Source of the DNA: Bedellia somnulentella
Lineage: Eukaryota > Arthropoda > Insecta > Lepidoptera > Bedelliidae
Reading direction: 5' to 3'
DNA: 64,000 bases
Assembly (NCBI GenBank): GCA_963576735.1
Contig: OY755170.1
Location: forward strand, 12,756,567 to 12,820,566
Shown here: positions 12,201-27,200 of the stretch, one piece after another
Numbering within the stretch: position 1 is the first letter of the stretch
Layout of the letters: every line of letters begins with the position of its first letter
Notes under the pieces: generated by a model
What the model was told of the DNA's origin: nothing
The model's database searches: none
What the model saw: only the letters and a program-made list of their open reading frames with translations
Made by a program: the position numbers and the translations under genes

Positions 12201-15200
12201 AATAAATGAAAATAAAATAAATAAAATAAAATTATTTTTGAGTAACTACATATACTAACATACAATTTAATTGATACCCTTCTTCGTAAGTTGATAAAAT
12301 AATTCAATTATACACACGTACAATTGACGAGAGAAAAGAGCGATATTGCACAAACATTGTTAGACATAGGAAATAAAGAATGATGGCGGTGCAGCCAGTT
12401 CGCTCGGTGGCAGTCAGTGTTGCAAGCCGCGCGGACTAGCGAATACCTCGGCTGACCTTTGCGTTACGCAACCAGCTTTGCTCCTCGCACCACCTAGGCT
12501 TGCCTAACTACCACTCTACTAAAAACCTACTTCTGTAAACCCTTTAAGTTGCCACATATATTTTAACGTTGATTTTTCAACTATATGTAGCCAGTGTTTT
12601 GTAATTATTTTATATCCGAAGCTCGAAAAGCAGGAGGAACTTACAAACTACTGAGGTTGGAAATAACGCTGAAAGGTGTATTAAAGTATTTATTATACAA
12701 CTATAAACCGTAAAACGTTATTTTCAATATGAGAAAATAATCAAAAGTAGCTGTAGATAGTAAGTATGCATATTATGTTGAGATGTTGATATACATAAAT
12801 TTGGGTAAATAAAACCTTACCCGAAAATTACTCCAAATGGAGTAGTAATATAATTTGATTTGAAAAAGTGGATGTCAGAAAAAATGTATGTCCGCGTACA
12901 TTCTAAGTTATCTTGTGATTAAGTTATCTTATATGTCGTATGTACCTACAAGGAATATTAACAGAAATTATTTTACTCATTATAGTTAAACCATACCAAT
13001 GAGTACAATGAAATTTGCACTCATGCACACTTATAGTTTACTAGTGATCTTTTTGGGATCCTAATTCGACCATAATTTCAGTAAGGCTTTAACTAATTTA
13101 ATGTTTTTTGACATGAATTCCTCATGTGGGGATTATTACTCATAAATAAAAGATGTTATTAAAGGAAAGAAAAATTTTTCGACACTGGCGGGGTTCGAAC
13201 CCCGCCAGTGTCGAAATTTTTCTTTCCTTTAATAACATCTTTTATTTAAGGCTTTAACTATTCTTTCCTATAGACAATAATAGTGATAGTAGTAATAGTG
13301 CTATAGTATAGAATAAAAACGCATGTATGAGATGATTGATGGATGTAAACGAAGCCAGACAGGTTGGTCAGGATCGTACAGAGTGGCGATTGACAGTCTC
13401 TGCCTTCCTCTATGGGAACTAATGGCGTGAGTATATGTTATTATGTATGATAAACAATAATAACGTATTCTCAATTTGAGTACACCTTTACCCTTTACCA
13501 ATAAGTAAAAGAGACTAGCTGCATGTTATAAAAATACATGAAATGTTGTTTATAAAATGTATTTTATATGACTGAAAAGAAATAGTAATGTTTTATCTTA
13601 AAGGTGTATTTTGTACATTTATTTGTATGCATTTATTATTATTTATTGCTTCACGCTTACATTTACAATCATTATATCTATCATGAAGTCTCAGTAACCG
13701 AGGTGTCCTTAGATATTTTATTACAATGCAATGCAAAAGAGGTAGACTATCTATAAATCCCCATAATATGAAATACATTCATAACATAACATAAACGTTC
13801 ATAAACGTTCACGCCGTTTATCCCCGAAGGGGTTGGCAGAGGTACCAATACTCCTGAACTCACATGGCAAGCGCCATCTAGTTTCCAGAGAAGGTACCCA
13901 CGGTTTGCTTAGACAGTGTACTCACGTGATAGGGGGCAGGCCTATCGCCGTTTTGTACGAATACACTGTCACATGACTAAGTACAACTCAGCCATGTGGG
14001 TTTCCTCACGATGTTTTCCCTCACCGTTAGCAACCATGATAAATTAACCACACATATGACTTTAGAAAAGACAAATTGGTGTAGGCCCGTCCCAGGATTG
14101 GAACTCACGCCCTTCTGTTTTTCGGGCGGGTGTTCTATCCACTGGACTATCATTTCGCTTAAATAAATACATTCACACTATATAAAATGGCTGATATAAA
14201 ACGAACGAATATTTCGATTCGTGGTACAGGGATATAAATAGTCGGAATTCATTAAGGAACTCAACTCAAACGTTCACGCCGGATATCCCCAAAAATATTG
14301 AAAGAGATACTTATACTTCTGAACATCACATAACATTGTTACCTGGTGTTCAGAGTACCCACGATTTGCTTGGACAGTGTACTCGCTTGATGTACGTCAC
14401 GTCATGTATTGTACGAGTACGATTACACTGTCACAAAACTAAGTAGATCTGAGCCATGAGGGTTTATTCACGATGTTTACTCTTACAGTTAACAACCATG
14501 ATAAATTAACCACACATATTGCTTTAGAAAAGACAAATTGTTAGCATGATAGGCGGTGTTGGTGTTCTACCCACTGAGCTATCACGGTTGTTCATTCATT
14601 TATTAAGGAACCTAGGCTCCTGTCTAATATGGATCTCAACTGTTAAAGTGGCTATGTCCCGTAAGTCAATGTATTTTCGGTTTATGCTATCTATTTGTAT
14701 AATAAAGGGTTTGCTTCACCTATCTTATTAATATTATAAATGTGAAAGTTTAGATGTTTGGATGTTTATGTGTTTGAGGCGAAAAGGCTCCTCAAGTAAG
14801 TACACAATGTATAAGAATGAAATTTGGAAAATGCCCAAATTATCAAGTATGATACTTATTACTAAATAATTTATCACGGAAAAATTTGACCAACAAAATA
14901 TTCACGTCTGATTGAACTAAGAGTACCGGAAAAAACGCCAAAATTTTTGTCATAAGCAAATTTGACAGTACGAAGTCTGTCGGGTCAGCGAGTTAATATA
15001 TAAATATGAATTCCGAGCTCATAATGGTGCATAGGAAAAACGACGACGACGTCGTGATAGGTCAGTGGGTAGAGCACCGCTTATTGTGCAGACGACTAGT
15101 GTTCTAATCCTGGGTCGGGCCTATAACAATTTGTATTTTCTAATACAAATTGTATATTTTCTAAAGACGCTTGTGTGGTTAATTTACCATGGTTTTTAAC

Positions 15201-18200
15201 GGTGAGGGAAAACTTCGTGAGGAGACCCATATGGCTATATTGCAATTAGTCATGTGACAGTGTATTCGCACAAAATGACGGTAAGCCTGCCCTTCATCAC
15301 GTAAGTACACTGTCCGAGCAAAACGTGGGTACTCTGAACAAGGTGATAATGTCACGTGATGTTTAGAAGTATTAGTACCTCTGCCAACCCCTTCGGCGTG
15401 AACGTTTGAGTCTTTGAGTTGAGTCATAGGAAAAAACATGATATCCATAAAGAAAATGTTACACATATTTGACTCAACTTTATACGTTATTCATATTACT
15501 CGTATACTTTGCCGTGTAGTGCCGGCTTAGAATGTCTCTACCCCTTTCTACCCACGGGTGTCGTAAGAGGCGACTAAGGGTATTTGGGCTTTTCTATTGG
15601 GCCTTTATTTTTACCATCTTTTCCCCACTCAACTTCCAAAAGTGGCTGACGAATTTATAATTCCTTAGCTCTGGTTACCCCTTCTAGGGAAATATAGCCG
15701 TGAGTATATGTATGTATGTTTGTCTACAAAATTGATTACAAGTTCTAATAATTTTATAAACACAAGAACATGATCCCAAACTAGTTCTCTAAAGCATGTT
15801 GGAATTGAAACAGTTGTACTGTAGTAATGCTAGTAGAAGCATATCGTTGGTATATCATCTCAGAGGTAGACAGCACAGTTCCGATTTGATGTCACTCATT
15901 ACACGCATCACTGGACGACTACAATCAACATTTTCAGTTTGAACCCATTGTTCGGGACTACGTACTCGTATTTGTTAGGTTTGCTATTTCTACTCTAGCC
16001 GCGCGCATACATATTAAATATTCTACCTCGTTAAATCAGTTAAATATTACTACACTAAATCGAATCTTTAAAAAGCTGGACGTCTAGATATATCTATAAA
16101 AATATTAATCAATCTTGATAGGGCATCTACAACGTGAATTCGAGACTTACTTATAACCTCTAATCAAATACTTGCTTTAACTTTCATAAGTTGATAGTCA
16201 AGATTGTATTTATTTAATGTATTCAATCTGGTCATTAATGAACTTCGTATACAAAGATTTAAAACATTCAAATAAAGATAAGAAAAAGGTGGAAACTTAT
16301 CAAAAATCTATTTATTTATACTTATTAAGATACGATTATCATAATTTCTTCAGCTATAAGAATACACGCTTAACCCTTAGATCCGATTGGCTGACACACT
16401 AACGATAGCAAATCGTCGAACATTTATGCGCTCCTAATAACAAGAACGTAGTTCGCTATGATCCGCCATCTTTATTGATTAGCCAATCAGAGAAGCGGGT
16501 GATGACGTCATTATATCCTCTATTGTATAACTTAACAATTGTTTATATGTATCGAAGTATATAATGCAGTTTAAAGTTCATTAACTTGTTACAACATCCG
16601 CAATTGTTACTTTTAATTAACTGAAAACTTACTTTTTAGATATTTGTCATTTAGTATATGCAGGTATATATCACGGCGCAAAAGAAATTTATAATTAAGT
16701 AGAAGCACACATATCTCGAATGACTACTTTAGTACCCGGTGGGTATCGTACGAGATACCTAAGGGTCTGCTGTTTTAAGTGATTGCCGGGCCTTCTCAGC
16801 CTTCTCCGCTTAGAAAATTGTATCAGGATTTCATAATTCTGAAGCCTTGGCTGAGTCTTTTTAGGATTTTGAGATAGATATACACTTTTTGTTTGTCCTT
16901 GTAATTCTTTAAATGTGATCATAGCATATTTTATATTATAATTATATTAATATTTTAATTAATAGTATGGTAATGGAAAACCTAGCATACTCCCTTCACG
17001 AGGTGTTAACTCAATTAATGCTATCAAGACCCAGTTTAAGTAGGATCTATCCATTAAAAAACATATCCACGCAAATATTATGCACATATCTTTTATATAT
17101 ATACAATTGCCATTTCTGTTGAATACGCATTCAAGACCCATAATTGTTTATTGTTTTCGGCATTTGTTTAATTAGGTACATTAACTTGTACACAGAATCC
17201 GTGCTTCGGAGGGCACGTTAAGCCGTCGTTTAGTCTGGCAACCCGCAATTGGCCAGCATGGTGGACTATGGCCAAATCACCCTATATAGGGTATGCTATG
17301 GTGGGGACATATATGGGCTGTGAGGAATGAGGTACACAAATTGTTCATGTTATTAGAAAGAAATTAGTATATTGAGCTTGATGTAACTTTGATGCCTAAA
17401 AAAATTAGAAAAAGCAATTTTGGGTATATTTTAGTACAATTTGATTTGAAGAATACAATGTCACTTTGCCAACAGACACAAAAAACAAAAACACATTTTT
17501 TAAATTAAAAAATCATACAATTCGTGTGAAAATGAAAACTATTGATTCAAAGAAAAACGGAAAAGCTAAAAGTAGTACATACGAATTCGTCTAAAACAAA
17601 TTATCGTAAGAAACATTAAATATCCATTGGGTTCAGTTAGTTGGGCGGGCCGGGGCGGGCGGTGGGCGGCAGTGAGGAGCGGATCAATACTAGCCATCCG
17701 CCCAGACCATGGTGCCTCCACTAAAACTCGTAATACTTATTTCACATCAATACCTTTTATATTTTAGGCTACTATATGAATTGTAAGACATATTCTCTAT
17801 CAGTATTAGGTTAATTAGAAAATAAACAATTTTAATTTTTATTATTACTGCTATTCTAACCTCACACAGCTTATATTCGGAATGTATTTTTTGACGAAAT
17901 TGGTTCGAACCGGTTAAGCGGTTGCATGTAGGTAGAATAATATACATAATAGCTATATTATAGTAAAGGAAGTATAGATAAAGCCAATCCTCATATTTTT
18001 ATTGCATAAGCATAAAGCATAAAGCATAAACGTTCACGCCGAATATCCCCGAAGGGGTTGGCAGAGGTACTAATACTTCTGAACATCACGTGACTTTGTC
18101 ACCTGGTGTTCAGAGTACTCACGTTTTGCATGGACAGTGTACTCACGTGATAGGGGGCAGGCCTATCGCCGTTTTGTACGAATACACTATCACATGACTA

Positions 18201-21200
18201 AGTACAACTCAGCCATGTGGGTTTCCTCACGATGTTTCCCTCACCGTTAACAACCATGATAAATTAACCACACATATGTCTATATAAAAGACAAATTGGT
18301 GTAGGCCCGACCCAGGATTTGAACACTAGTCGTTTGCACGATAACCGAGTGTTCTACCCACTGGGCTATCACGGTTGTACTTAATTGCATTGCATAATAT
18401 TTGGATAAGCAAGCACATCCCTTACTTTACGAATTGTGTTTTTTACTAACTGTCCGAGACGTTGCGAAATTAATCGCTCAGATAATCAGTGGCAGTTGAA
18501 CCTAAGCTGTGAAACTACGAATGCATAGTTATGTAGCTAATATATTAAACCACAATAAAATCCTTTTTACTTTATTACACTCCTTGCACAGAATCAAGAA
18601 AGAGTTTTCCTACGTAAAAACAAAATTTATAGTTGCAAACAAATATTAAAACAGTAGCCGACCCCTTTGTATGTCCAATGTTTGATCCCTGTCAACGTTA
18701 AAACAGTAAAAAGTAGATAATTACTATATTATGTAGTTTGACTCTTGTTGACTTTTCCCATATTCGGCGTAATATGGGGTGGCGGGTTCGGTGCCGAATG
18801 ACTCGCCGGGAAAATAGCTTGTCACTTTGTACTTTGTTTGCGTGAAGGTGAAGAGGTACCTAGCGTGAGATTTTATTATTCAATTATTTCGTTCGACACG
18901 TCAGTTTATATATAGACATTTCATTTCGATATCATATAAGATATTTTAGATTTTTTTTATATACAATAGAACAGAATTTTTTAAATTTTCTGCGTCTACA
19001 AACACAGTCTATATGTATGGTTTGCAATCTCTATGCACAATTATGTGCTTGATGTTATCTTTATATGAATATGCACGATGAACAATACAGAAACATAATT
19101 TATTTAAAAATGGGAAATATTTATTGTATTAAAGAAGCTTTTAAATAACTTCATTAATAGGTTTTACACCTTGAAGTGACGGGTTTACGATATTATCTAA
19201 TTAAAAAGACATATGCCATTCAATTAATTCTATCACTCGCAGATAACGATCAAAAATAGTGTAGTAATATGAACCCCGACGGGTTTTAATAACAAAATTA
19301 TCTGAAAAGTTATAAATAATATTAACGATAAGCTTAACCAAATTATAAACGATTAATTAATATTTAGAAATATTTCTCTGCCCATGTTGTATATGAGTCT
19401 AGTGTATTGGGTCATGGGTTCAAATCCTGTACCATACTTTCACGTTGGCATAGTTTTTCGGTATTCTAGATGAATGAGGGGTTTTGGTAGATGGCCGTTG
19501 AGCTACTAAATCTGAAATTCTTATGCCCAAAATCGCACCCCACTTTCACCCATGATATGAATGAAGTACCAAACAATATATCATATAAATACATACATAT
19601 TCTTACGGCTAAAAATCCCTAGCAGGGGTAGCCAGAGCTGAGGAATAAGAAAATCTTCAGCCATTTCGGCAGTTCAGTGCGGAAAAAATAGTAAAATAAA
19701 GGTTGTTGGTGCTAGGTCTCCAACCCCATCGCCTAAAAGTCCCTTAAAAAGCCCCATTTAGTAAGTAAGTTCATATATGGAGGGAATGAAACTCATTGCT
19801 TCGCTATTTTAATTAGCCGATATTTGGTAGACTCTAGATATCACTAACTTTCATATAAATTCTATATTGTCCTCGTTTTATTTAATAATAATAAAAATTG
19901 GTTGAATGTTATTTCTACTGCAGCGTGGGTAATGTTTTTTTTAAATATCAGTATCTAATAAGCTATTTTAGTAGTAATAAGTTATAAAGAATGATACTTC
20001 TATTTTATGACTAGCTGATCGAAAAAACGCCTTTCAAAACGATAAAAAACACGAATTAATAAAAGAAGGCTGGACTCGTCTTGACATAAGACGTTTCCTC
20101 TTATTTTCAAGACTACTGAATGAACACATAAAACTTATTATTTATTATATTCTCGACACAATAATCTGGTATTTCTCGGAAATCTACCATCTACCCCTAT
20201 TTTGTGTGATGAGATGGAATATACCTTTTTCATTTGGTGATGATAATAAGCCATTATCACTATTACCATTATGTTATATTTTTTTACATTGAATTTTTAT
20301 TGTTATGATATCGTTCAATGAAATGGCTTTTATAAGCTACTTCAACAAATACTACATGAACCTGGGTGCAATAAATAATAAAACATACCTACTCAGACTA
20401 ACTAAAATATCTAGACCAGCAGCAGGGACCATTGACTGTTTGTTTTATAATGGATGTATGTATATAGCTAAGGATATGAGTCCCACACTTGGTCTTGGGT
20501 TTTTGATTAGACTTAGAAAAAACATTAGCACAATATTGTCTTATTTATTGTTTTTTAATATCTCACTTTTGTCTTTATTGTCGTCTAAAATGATACTAAT
20601 AGAATAAGTAGTGATTCCTATGATTAAAAAAAAATCTGTCAGCTTTTTGTGCAATAAAGTTAAACAAAAATTGTACACAATAATAAAAATGAACTAAATT
20701 CATGAAAATTAAGTATATAATACAAATAAAGTATGTCATTTAAGTGCAATCATGCTTTCTTACAATAATACGTTTTTCTTACTAAAATTGAGTGATAAAT
20801 TGTATTTGATGCCTCTGCCAGCTCAACGTCAGACAGTCATATTAACAAATCACTAAGCCATGAATATGCAAAGTGAAGTTCCCTGCACGAAATGGATTAC
20901 TCTCAAACGACCCTGTCTATATAAGTCGTATTATTTGAGTAAATTAAATATGTTTTTAAGAACGTAAATAAATAATTTTCTTTATTTGAATATTAATAAA
21001 ATCATTTTTAAATTAAGGAATCCCAATGGAGGTATTTGCAAATGTATAGTAGACGGGCTCGAAATGTAATTTCTCAGATTTAAGTAATACTAAGCTTGCT
21101 ACGGTGATAGTGCGAAATGTTCAGTTGTTTTAGAAGTAAGTTTTTTTGTGTCTTTGTTCTAGACTCTATCTAAGAATCTAAAAAAAATCAAGTATCTTTT

Positions 21201-24200
21201 TCGCACTGAATTTAGGAATTTGAACTTATTAAACTTTAACTTATCTAACTAAAAGATGAAGACCACCACTTCAGCTGTAATGACTAATTTTAATCAAATT
21301 TTAGCCTAATGTAATAATAATCACTATCTTTAAAATATTAATGATATAAATCTGAAAATATACGTCATTATTTAATAAATATTTTGCATGTATTTTGTTT
21401 TTTACTACTTTCGTTAACGTCAAACTTAATATGTAGCGAATTTGTTTGTCGAAAATGCAGTGATTGGAAAGCGCCCTAAAGATGAGCTTAAAATGTGTGT
21501 TCCCTTTTAATAATAAAAACATATTGTGAGCATTGCATGTCCGTCTTTTCGTGACCGCGCACTTTTACACCTGGCTGGGGTGTAGGGAGCAAATGACCCC
21601 GACTCTGGGGGATGACCGGGGTGCACTCGCCCCCCGCGCGCCGGCTGTTCTGTTAATGAATGTGGTCATATTTTTTATTGCGCTCGTCGTTCTATTACTT
21701 CGTCATAAGGAAAACTTTAAGCTAAGATGGTGGAAACTTATTTAGGTTAGTTGATATTTTGGGTGGGTGTGATGTGTAGTCTTAGAATGACTTGATTCAG
21801 TCGTCTTAGGATTTTGGGGACTTTCATGTGATTGTTGGGTTATGTGGCTGGAGACCGCCCTTTGATATACAATCTTTACTTCATTTATCTTCCAAAATGA
21901 TTGAGGAACTCCTAGTTTTAATGCTCTTGTTACCACTTATTGGTGTTTATAGACATGATTAAATGTATGCATGCGTGTTGTTGTTTTGAGATTTAAAGGT
22001 TTTTAGTGATACTTAGACCCTATTCAAAGTTAAGTAAAAAAAATATGATTAAGAGGAAATAATGGATCCTTAGTTCTCAATCACATTGACTACCTAATCC
22101 CTTAATAAGCTCAACATCCTTTAGTCGCCTCTGACAGCCACACGGGATATAGCGAACTGTTATTTTAAGCTGACCCAGTCCAACAAAACTGCAATTACTG
22201 ATAATATTTAATGAGTAATGAATACATCGTGATTGTCATGATACACGTGTTGGATCTAGAAGCGTAAAATTATGCTTTAATTACTTTGGGTTCTCGAACT
22301 GTAACATTACTGTTCAGCTTAACACAAAACCAGACATATCATCACACTAGTCAATTGCAACTATAGTTAAATTGAAGTATATTTAATGAAAGATATGAAT
22401 TTATAAAGTGTACTGTATCAAGTGTTATACTGTAATAAAAAGACTTTCTTTACTCCACTCATACATGCAATTTTAAAATATAAAATTGATAACTTTATAA
22501 TATAATAAATGATTGTATAATAATTATTTAATAAAGTAATGTAAGGGCACACGGACGGTCGCGTGCGCACCACGCGCTATCGTTTACCTGCTCGTTTAAT
22601 GCCCATTAGGACATGACCCGGCGTGTGCCGCATCATGCATGCTCATTGTAAATATCAACTTTGGCTTTTTAACTTAATTATATTTATTTTCTTTGCCCCC
22701 TTGACATCACAGAAAATTCATGATGTTTAAGCTCTGTCAATATAAATTTGATAATGTTCTCAGTTTATTGCTTCCGTAGTAAAAAAAATACTATAACCAC
22801 ATATATTTATAGATTGCTCCTCGAACCCAAAAACCTGTATAACTGTTAGATCAATATTATCGTCTATCTTTCACCCGCATCACATTAAACGGCATTTAAT
22901 TAATCATCAAAAAGAAGTCGAGAGATGTTACCGATAAGTTTGGTGGTGGGGTATAGGCGCCCGGGGTGTTAATAAAATGACAATTAGCAAGCAAAGACGA
23001 CACCCGGTCCAATCTGGCAGGAAGGGGGTTGACCAGCCGCTAATTAGCTAATGGCTGGCGCCCCCTCCCGCGTAATGGATTGAAGCACGCGCGCCGCGTC
23101 ACTTCTTGCCCATCTCGGATTTCCTCCGCGTTTATTGCCCTCTATCACGATCATATGTGACTTACGCTAAACTGTTCACCTTGATAACAGAACGTACACT
23201 ATTTTACTATTTTAAGTATGTTTCGAAACTATTCAGTCGGCACATATGCCTATGTTTTTACTAAGTGTACGATCATAAATAGCGAAAGTATTGAGTAGTT
23301 TACCGCCTAAATAGATAAAATAGTTAGTTCTAAGAGAAAACTATTTAAAGTATAATTAAAATATACTTTCCTTGTATTTTGCTCATGTGACTTACAGAAA
23401 ATGAGTTAGTCATATCGACGGCTATATTGAAAGCTTCCATAAATTGAATGGACAATGGTGGTGACTATGTGGGTGTTGATAAAAAGGGGGTTCGGAGGAA
23501 CCATGTTAGGGTGGTAGATGGTTAAGATAGCTGATTAGTCAACCTTTCAACCATTTGCAGTAAAGTCCCTAACCTGACTATGAATGTATTTCCAAAATAT
23601 TATCTCACTAACCAAAAAAATATAAATAGTGTGAATTTCCGGATTTTTACATCATAATAATTTCAGCACATATCACAAACATTATCAATCTGATAACCCA
23701 TTGCAATAAACGTAAGTAAATGAAAAAATAGAAAATGGATATAAATGGATAAATGCGCGCGCAATAATCGAATATATGTCTGGGCATTGTCGGCGAGCGG
23801 GCGCCCGCCCAGCGCCGTGATTGGTTGGAGCCGGGGAGGTTGGGCGGGCGGCTGAGCAGGCGGGCGCATTGCTCTACAACCACGGCTTTCTACTCAACTT
23901 TATGTTACTTTTGAATACATTTAACGAACAAATCGGTGTCCAAATATATAGCCGTCGCGTAACAGTGACAGCAATAATTTATGCAGCAATCACTATAAAA
24001 CTTTTTGAACATTGTAATTTCAAATATACGAAAATACTTTCTGACACAAATAAAAAGACACGTCGCGCTCCGTTTGGTTTTTTATAACTAAGAAGTAGGT
24101 TCTTCCAATATTGACGTTGAAACGAGAATCAAACGGGGAGATCAAGAAAAACAAAGTAAATGTTAGAGACAGACTGCCTACGCCCAGGAATGCCGCGCGC

Positions 24201-27200
24201 ACGCGACTCCGCCACACAAGCGTACCATCGCACACACATGCGAACATTTGCGTTTAATCGAATTCAAATTTAACAACACATTGTCAGGCAAACAAGTTCT
24301 TTATCGCGGTACTAAAATTCGCATTATGTGACTAAGATGTAAGTATAGTCCTAAAAACAAATAATGGACATTGAGTTCGGAAATATGTCGGTGAAAGTGG
24401 CGATAGGTAAGTGGAGAGCTTTATACGAACAGATGGATTAGAAACTGTTGTACAGTTTGGTGGATATTATATATTTTAAATGTAAAAGTATCTCCAAAAA
24501 TCTGTCCTAAAGTGCTTTAATTCTGGTTGTCCAATCGTGAGTTGATTTGACCGTTACGTATCTAAGCGATACATACTTGAAGCGCATAGTTGTCGCAATG
24601 CTACTTATAAAATTAGCAATCCGGTTTTATTACACAAACATCGTAATGTTTTACTATCAAAATACTATAGCGCCATAAACTTGTCATTATGTGTATGACG
24701 GCTTCAATTTGCTGATTCAGTATACTCGTACTTACTGCAGAATAGATTTTATTACAAACTAGCTAATTTACAGGTTTTTTCTATTAAAGAAACCAAATTG
24801 ATGCTTCCCTTTACATACCTTTTTAAACTAGCGATGTCGATCATTGTGCACATGAATAAAGCATGGTTAATTAAGTTTTAAATATAGCAGAACAGTAAAT
24901 ATCACAATGAATTAAAAAGAGCTAATAGGGCAAAGTATTGAAGATACAGTTAGATAAATTAAGAAGGTTTAAATAGTAAAATTAAAACAAAGCTAAGTTA
25001 CTGCCAGATGTTATACCCATATGATATTTCAACATCGTACAGCACACTTATATGCAATATAAAATTTATATAAAAAAGTCTTGTAAAGGTTGGCAGTTTT
25101 TATTGACGTAAGAAATCATAAAATTTGGGGGATTGGTTCTGCATACTAAACATAATAACCTCTGAACTCTACTTATTATATATTTTTTAATGCTGAGGGG
25201 TTTGTTTCTTTGAATGTGCTTAATTCAGAAACATCTGTTCCGATTTTGAAAAATCTTTTAGATTTTCTCATTTATATTATTAAAGAAAGCCATTTATCAT
25301 TTTAAATATGGTTGAAACGCTAGAAGTAGACTAGTCCTATCTCATGGTTCTAATAAATAAATACTGTAGAAAGTTTGAAAGAAAGACACGTTTTTTGCTT
25401 TTGTTTTAGTAATAAAATTCGTAGTTCGTTCCAGTGATTCTATCTTGTAATGATGACTATATGTGAATGTTAATACCGAATTACCTTCAAAACCTGGGAT
25501 ATCCAAAAGAATATTATTAACATTTTTTTATACCTAATACACTCTTATCTGTTGCACTAACCGTTTTTCGTGCACTTTCTCAGCACTGCTAAAGCCCAGT
25601 CCGACATTCACATTTAGTCGGTTCCACATGTCGGATAATACAAAAAAACATAGTATATTTATTTTTGAGCTATCATAAAAGTAACAAGGTTAGGAAAAAT
25701 GTGCGGAACGCCCACGCGCGCCTGCCGGCGGAAATGGTGAGTTTGATAAAATCATAATTCGCCGTTTCATTAGGATCTTGACTCACGAGTGCGTCGTTAT
25801 GATCTTGGTCATTTTTATTTTGAGTAATATAATTAATATACTACGTAAAACGTTATGTTTTCTAGATTTACACACAAAAAAAGAAGTTTAATTGATTTAT
25901 ATGTTTTTTTTTATACTGTTGTGAATTCGCATATCTTATCAATATATCTCTTAAGATAACACCGTTTTATATAATGAAAACTTAATATTTTATGGATATA
26001 TATGTAATGATTTTATAGACATTATACTAATTACACACAGCTTGCGTTATTGAGAATTCATTTTTTAATAGTTTTGATTCAGTATTTTTAGGTTTTGGTT
26101 TTGGTTTGGTTTTGGTTTAATAAATTGATGAGGTGAGGTTTGATTACATTGTTTTTTACTTATATACCAAATAAAACTATATTATCTATTTTACATATGG
26201 ACAAACAAACAAATATTTTCGCAATCAAATATACCAATCTTATAAATCTGTAACATTAACAGAAAAATGGACATTAGGCGTCTAATAAATTAATTAAATT
26301 TAGTGAAATAAAAACTACAAAATTAGCTAGAATGATTTATTTTACAAATGATACAGCAATCAGTGGCCATTATCCAAAGAATGTAATACTAAACAAACTT
26401 GCTATATATTGTGAAAGCCAGCAAAGTGGTCTAGAGTAAAATCATTTTTTCCGAGTCACATAAAAAGCCCCATTACTAGCTTTGAACCTAAACAGGTTGT
26501 TGAGGTGTCCGATTTCGTTGCGGCGACACACGGGGCTCCGTATTCTCTCGAAGCGGATTTTATTTACTATGTTTTTTTAGCTTGTCAATTTTTTAGTTGA
26601 ATGGTTAATAATCTTAGTGGTTTTCCATGTCAGATTTAATTCTTACTATGACATTAATTCAATCTAAAATATAGTTTTATAAGTCTTCAAGGGTTTATTT
26701 TAGGTTAGTCATTATTCGTGGTCCTCATACATCAATGTGTACATTATTAGTATTAATTCTTAAAGATTTTTTTTTAAATACTGCATGAGCAAATCAAATA
26801 GCACATCGGATTATAACTAAGTGTATAATTTTAAAACACATTTGTTCCCAATTTTGTTATTATTTTGAAAGAAGTAAGGAGTCCATTTTGAATTAACCAT
26901 TAGTTCATAATTAGTACCAAAATGTTTTCTTATTAATTAAATCCAAACGCAGAAACCATAAATTATTTTTAATTTATTACTTCATTTTAATTCTAATAAA
27001 TAAAAAGTCAATATAATTTTATAGTCTCGTGTGTAGTGTATCACGATTTAATGAATGGAGCCAAATCGATGTCAGGTGTTTGTCTCCTAACGGCATCTTT
27101 AATATCGATAGGCAATTAGCATAGTTACGTAGAGTCAGTCCCTATCCACTGTGTCATCTTCATCTCTGATCAACTTATCAGCCATCATCGCAACTGTTAC

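Noticed and set aside
13185..13210. Self-complementary GGTTCGAACC as a tRNA T-arm
   Set aside because: No cloverleaf around it. It is the centre of a palindromic SINE with target duplications.
15179..15466. 95-codon minus-strand frame
   Set aside because: Antisense of SINE-S copy S3.
20305..20607. 100-codon plus-strand frame
   Set aside because: AT-rich, no splice or family signal and no recognisable motif. Chance opening is likely.
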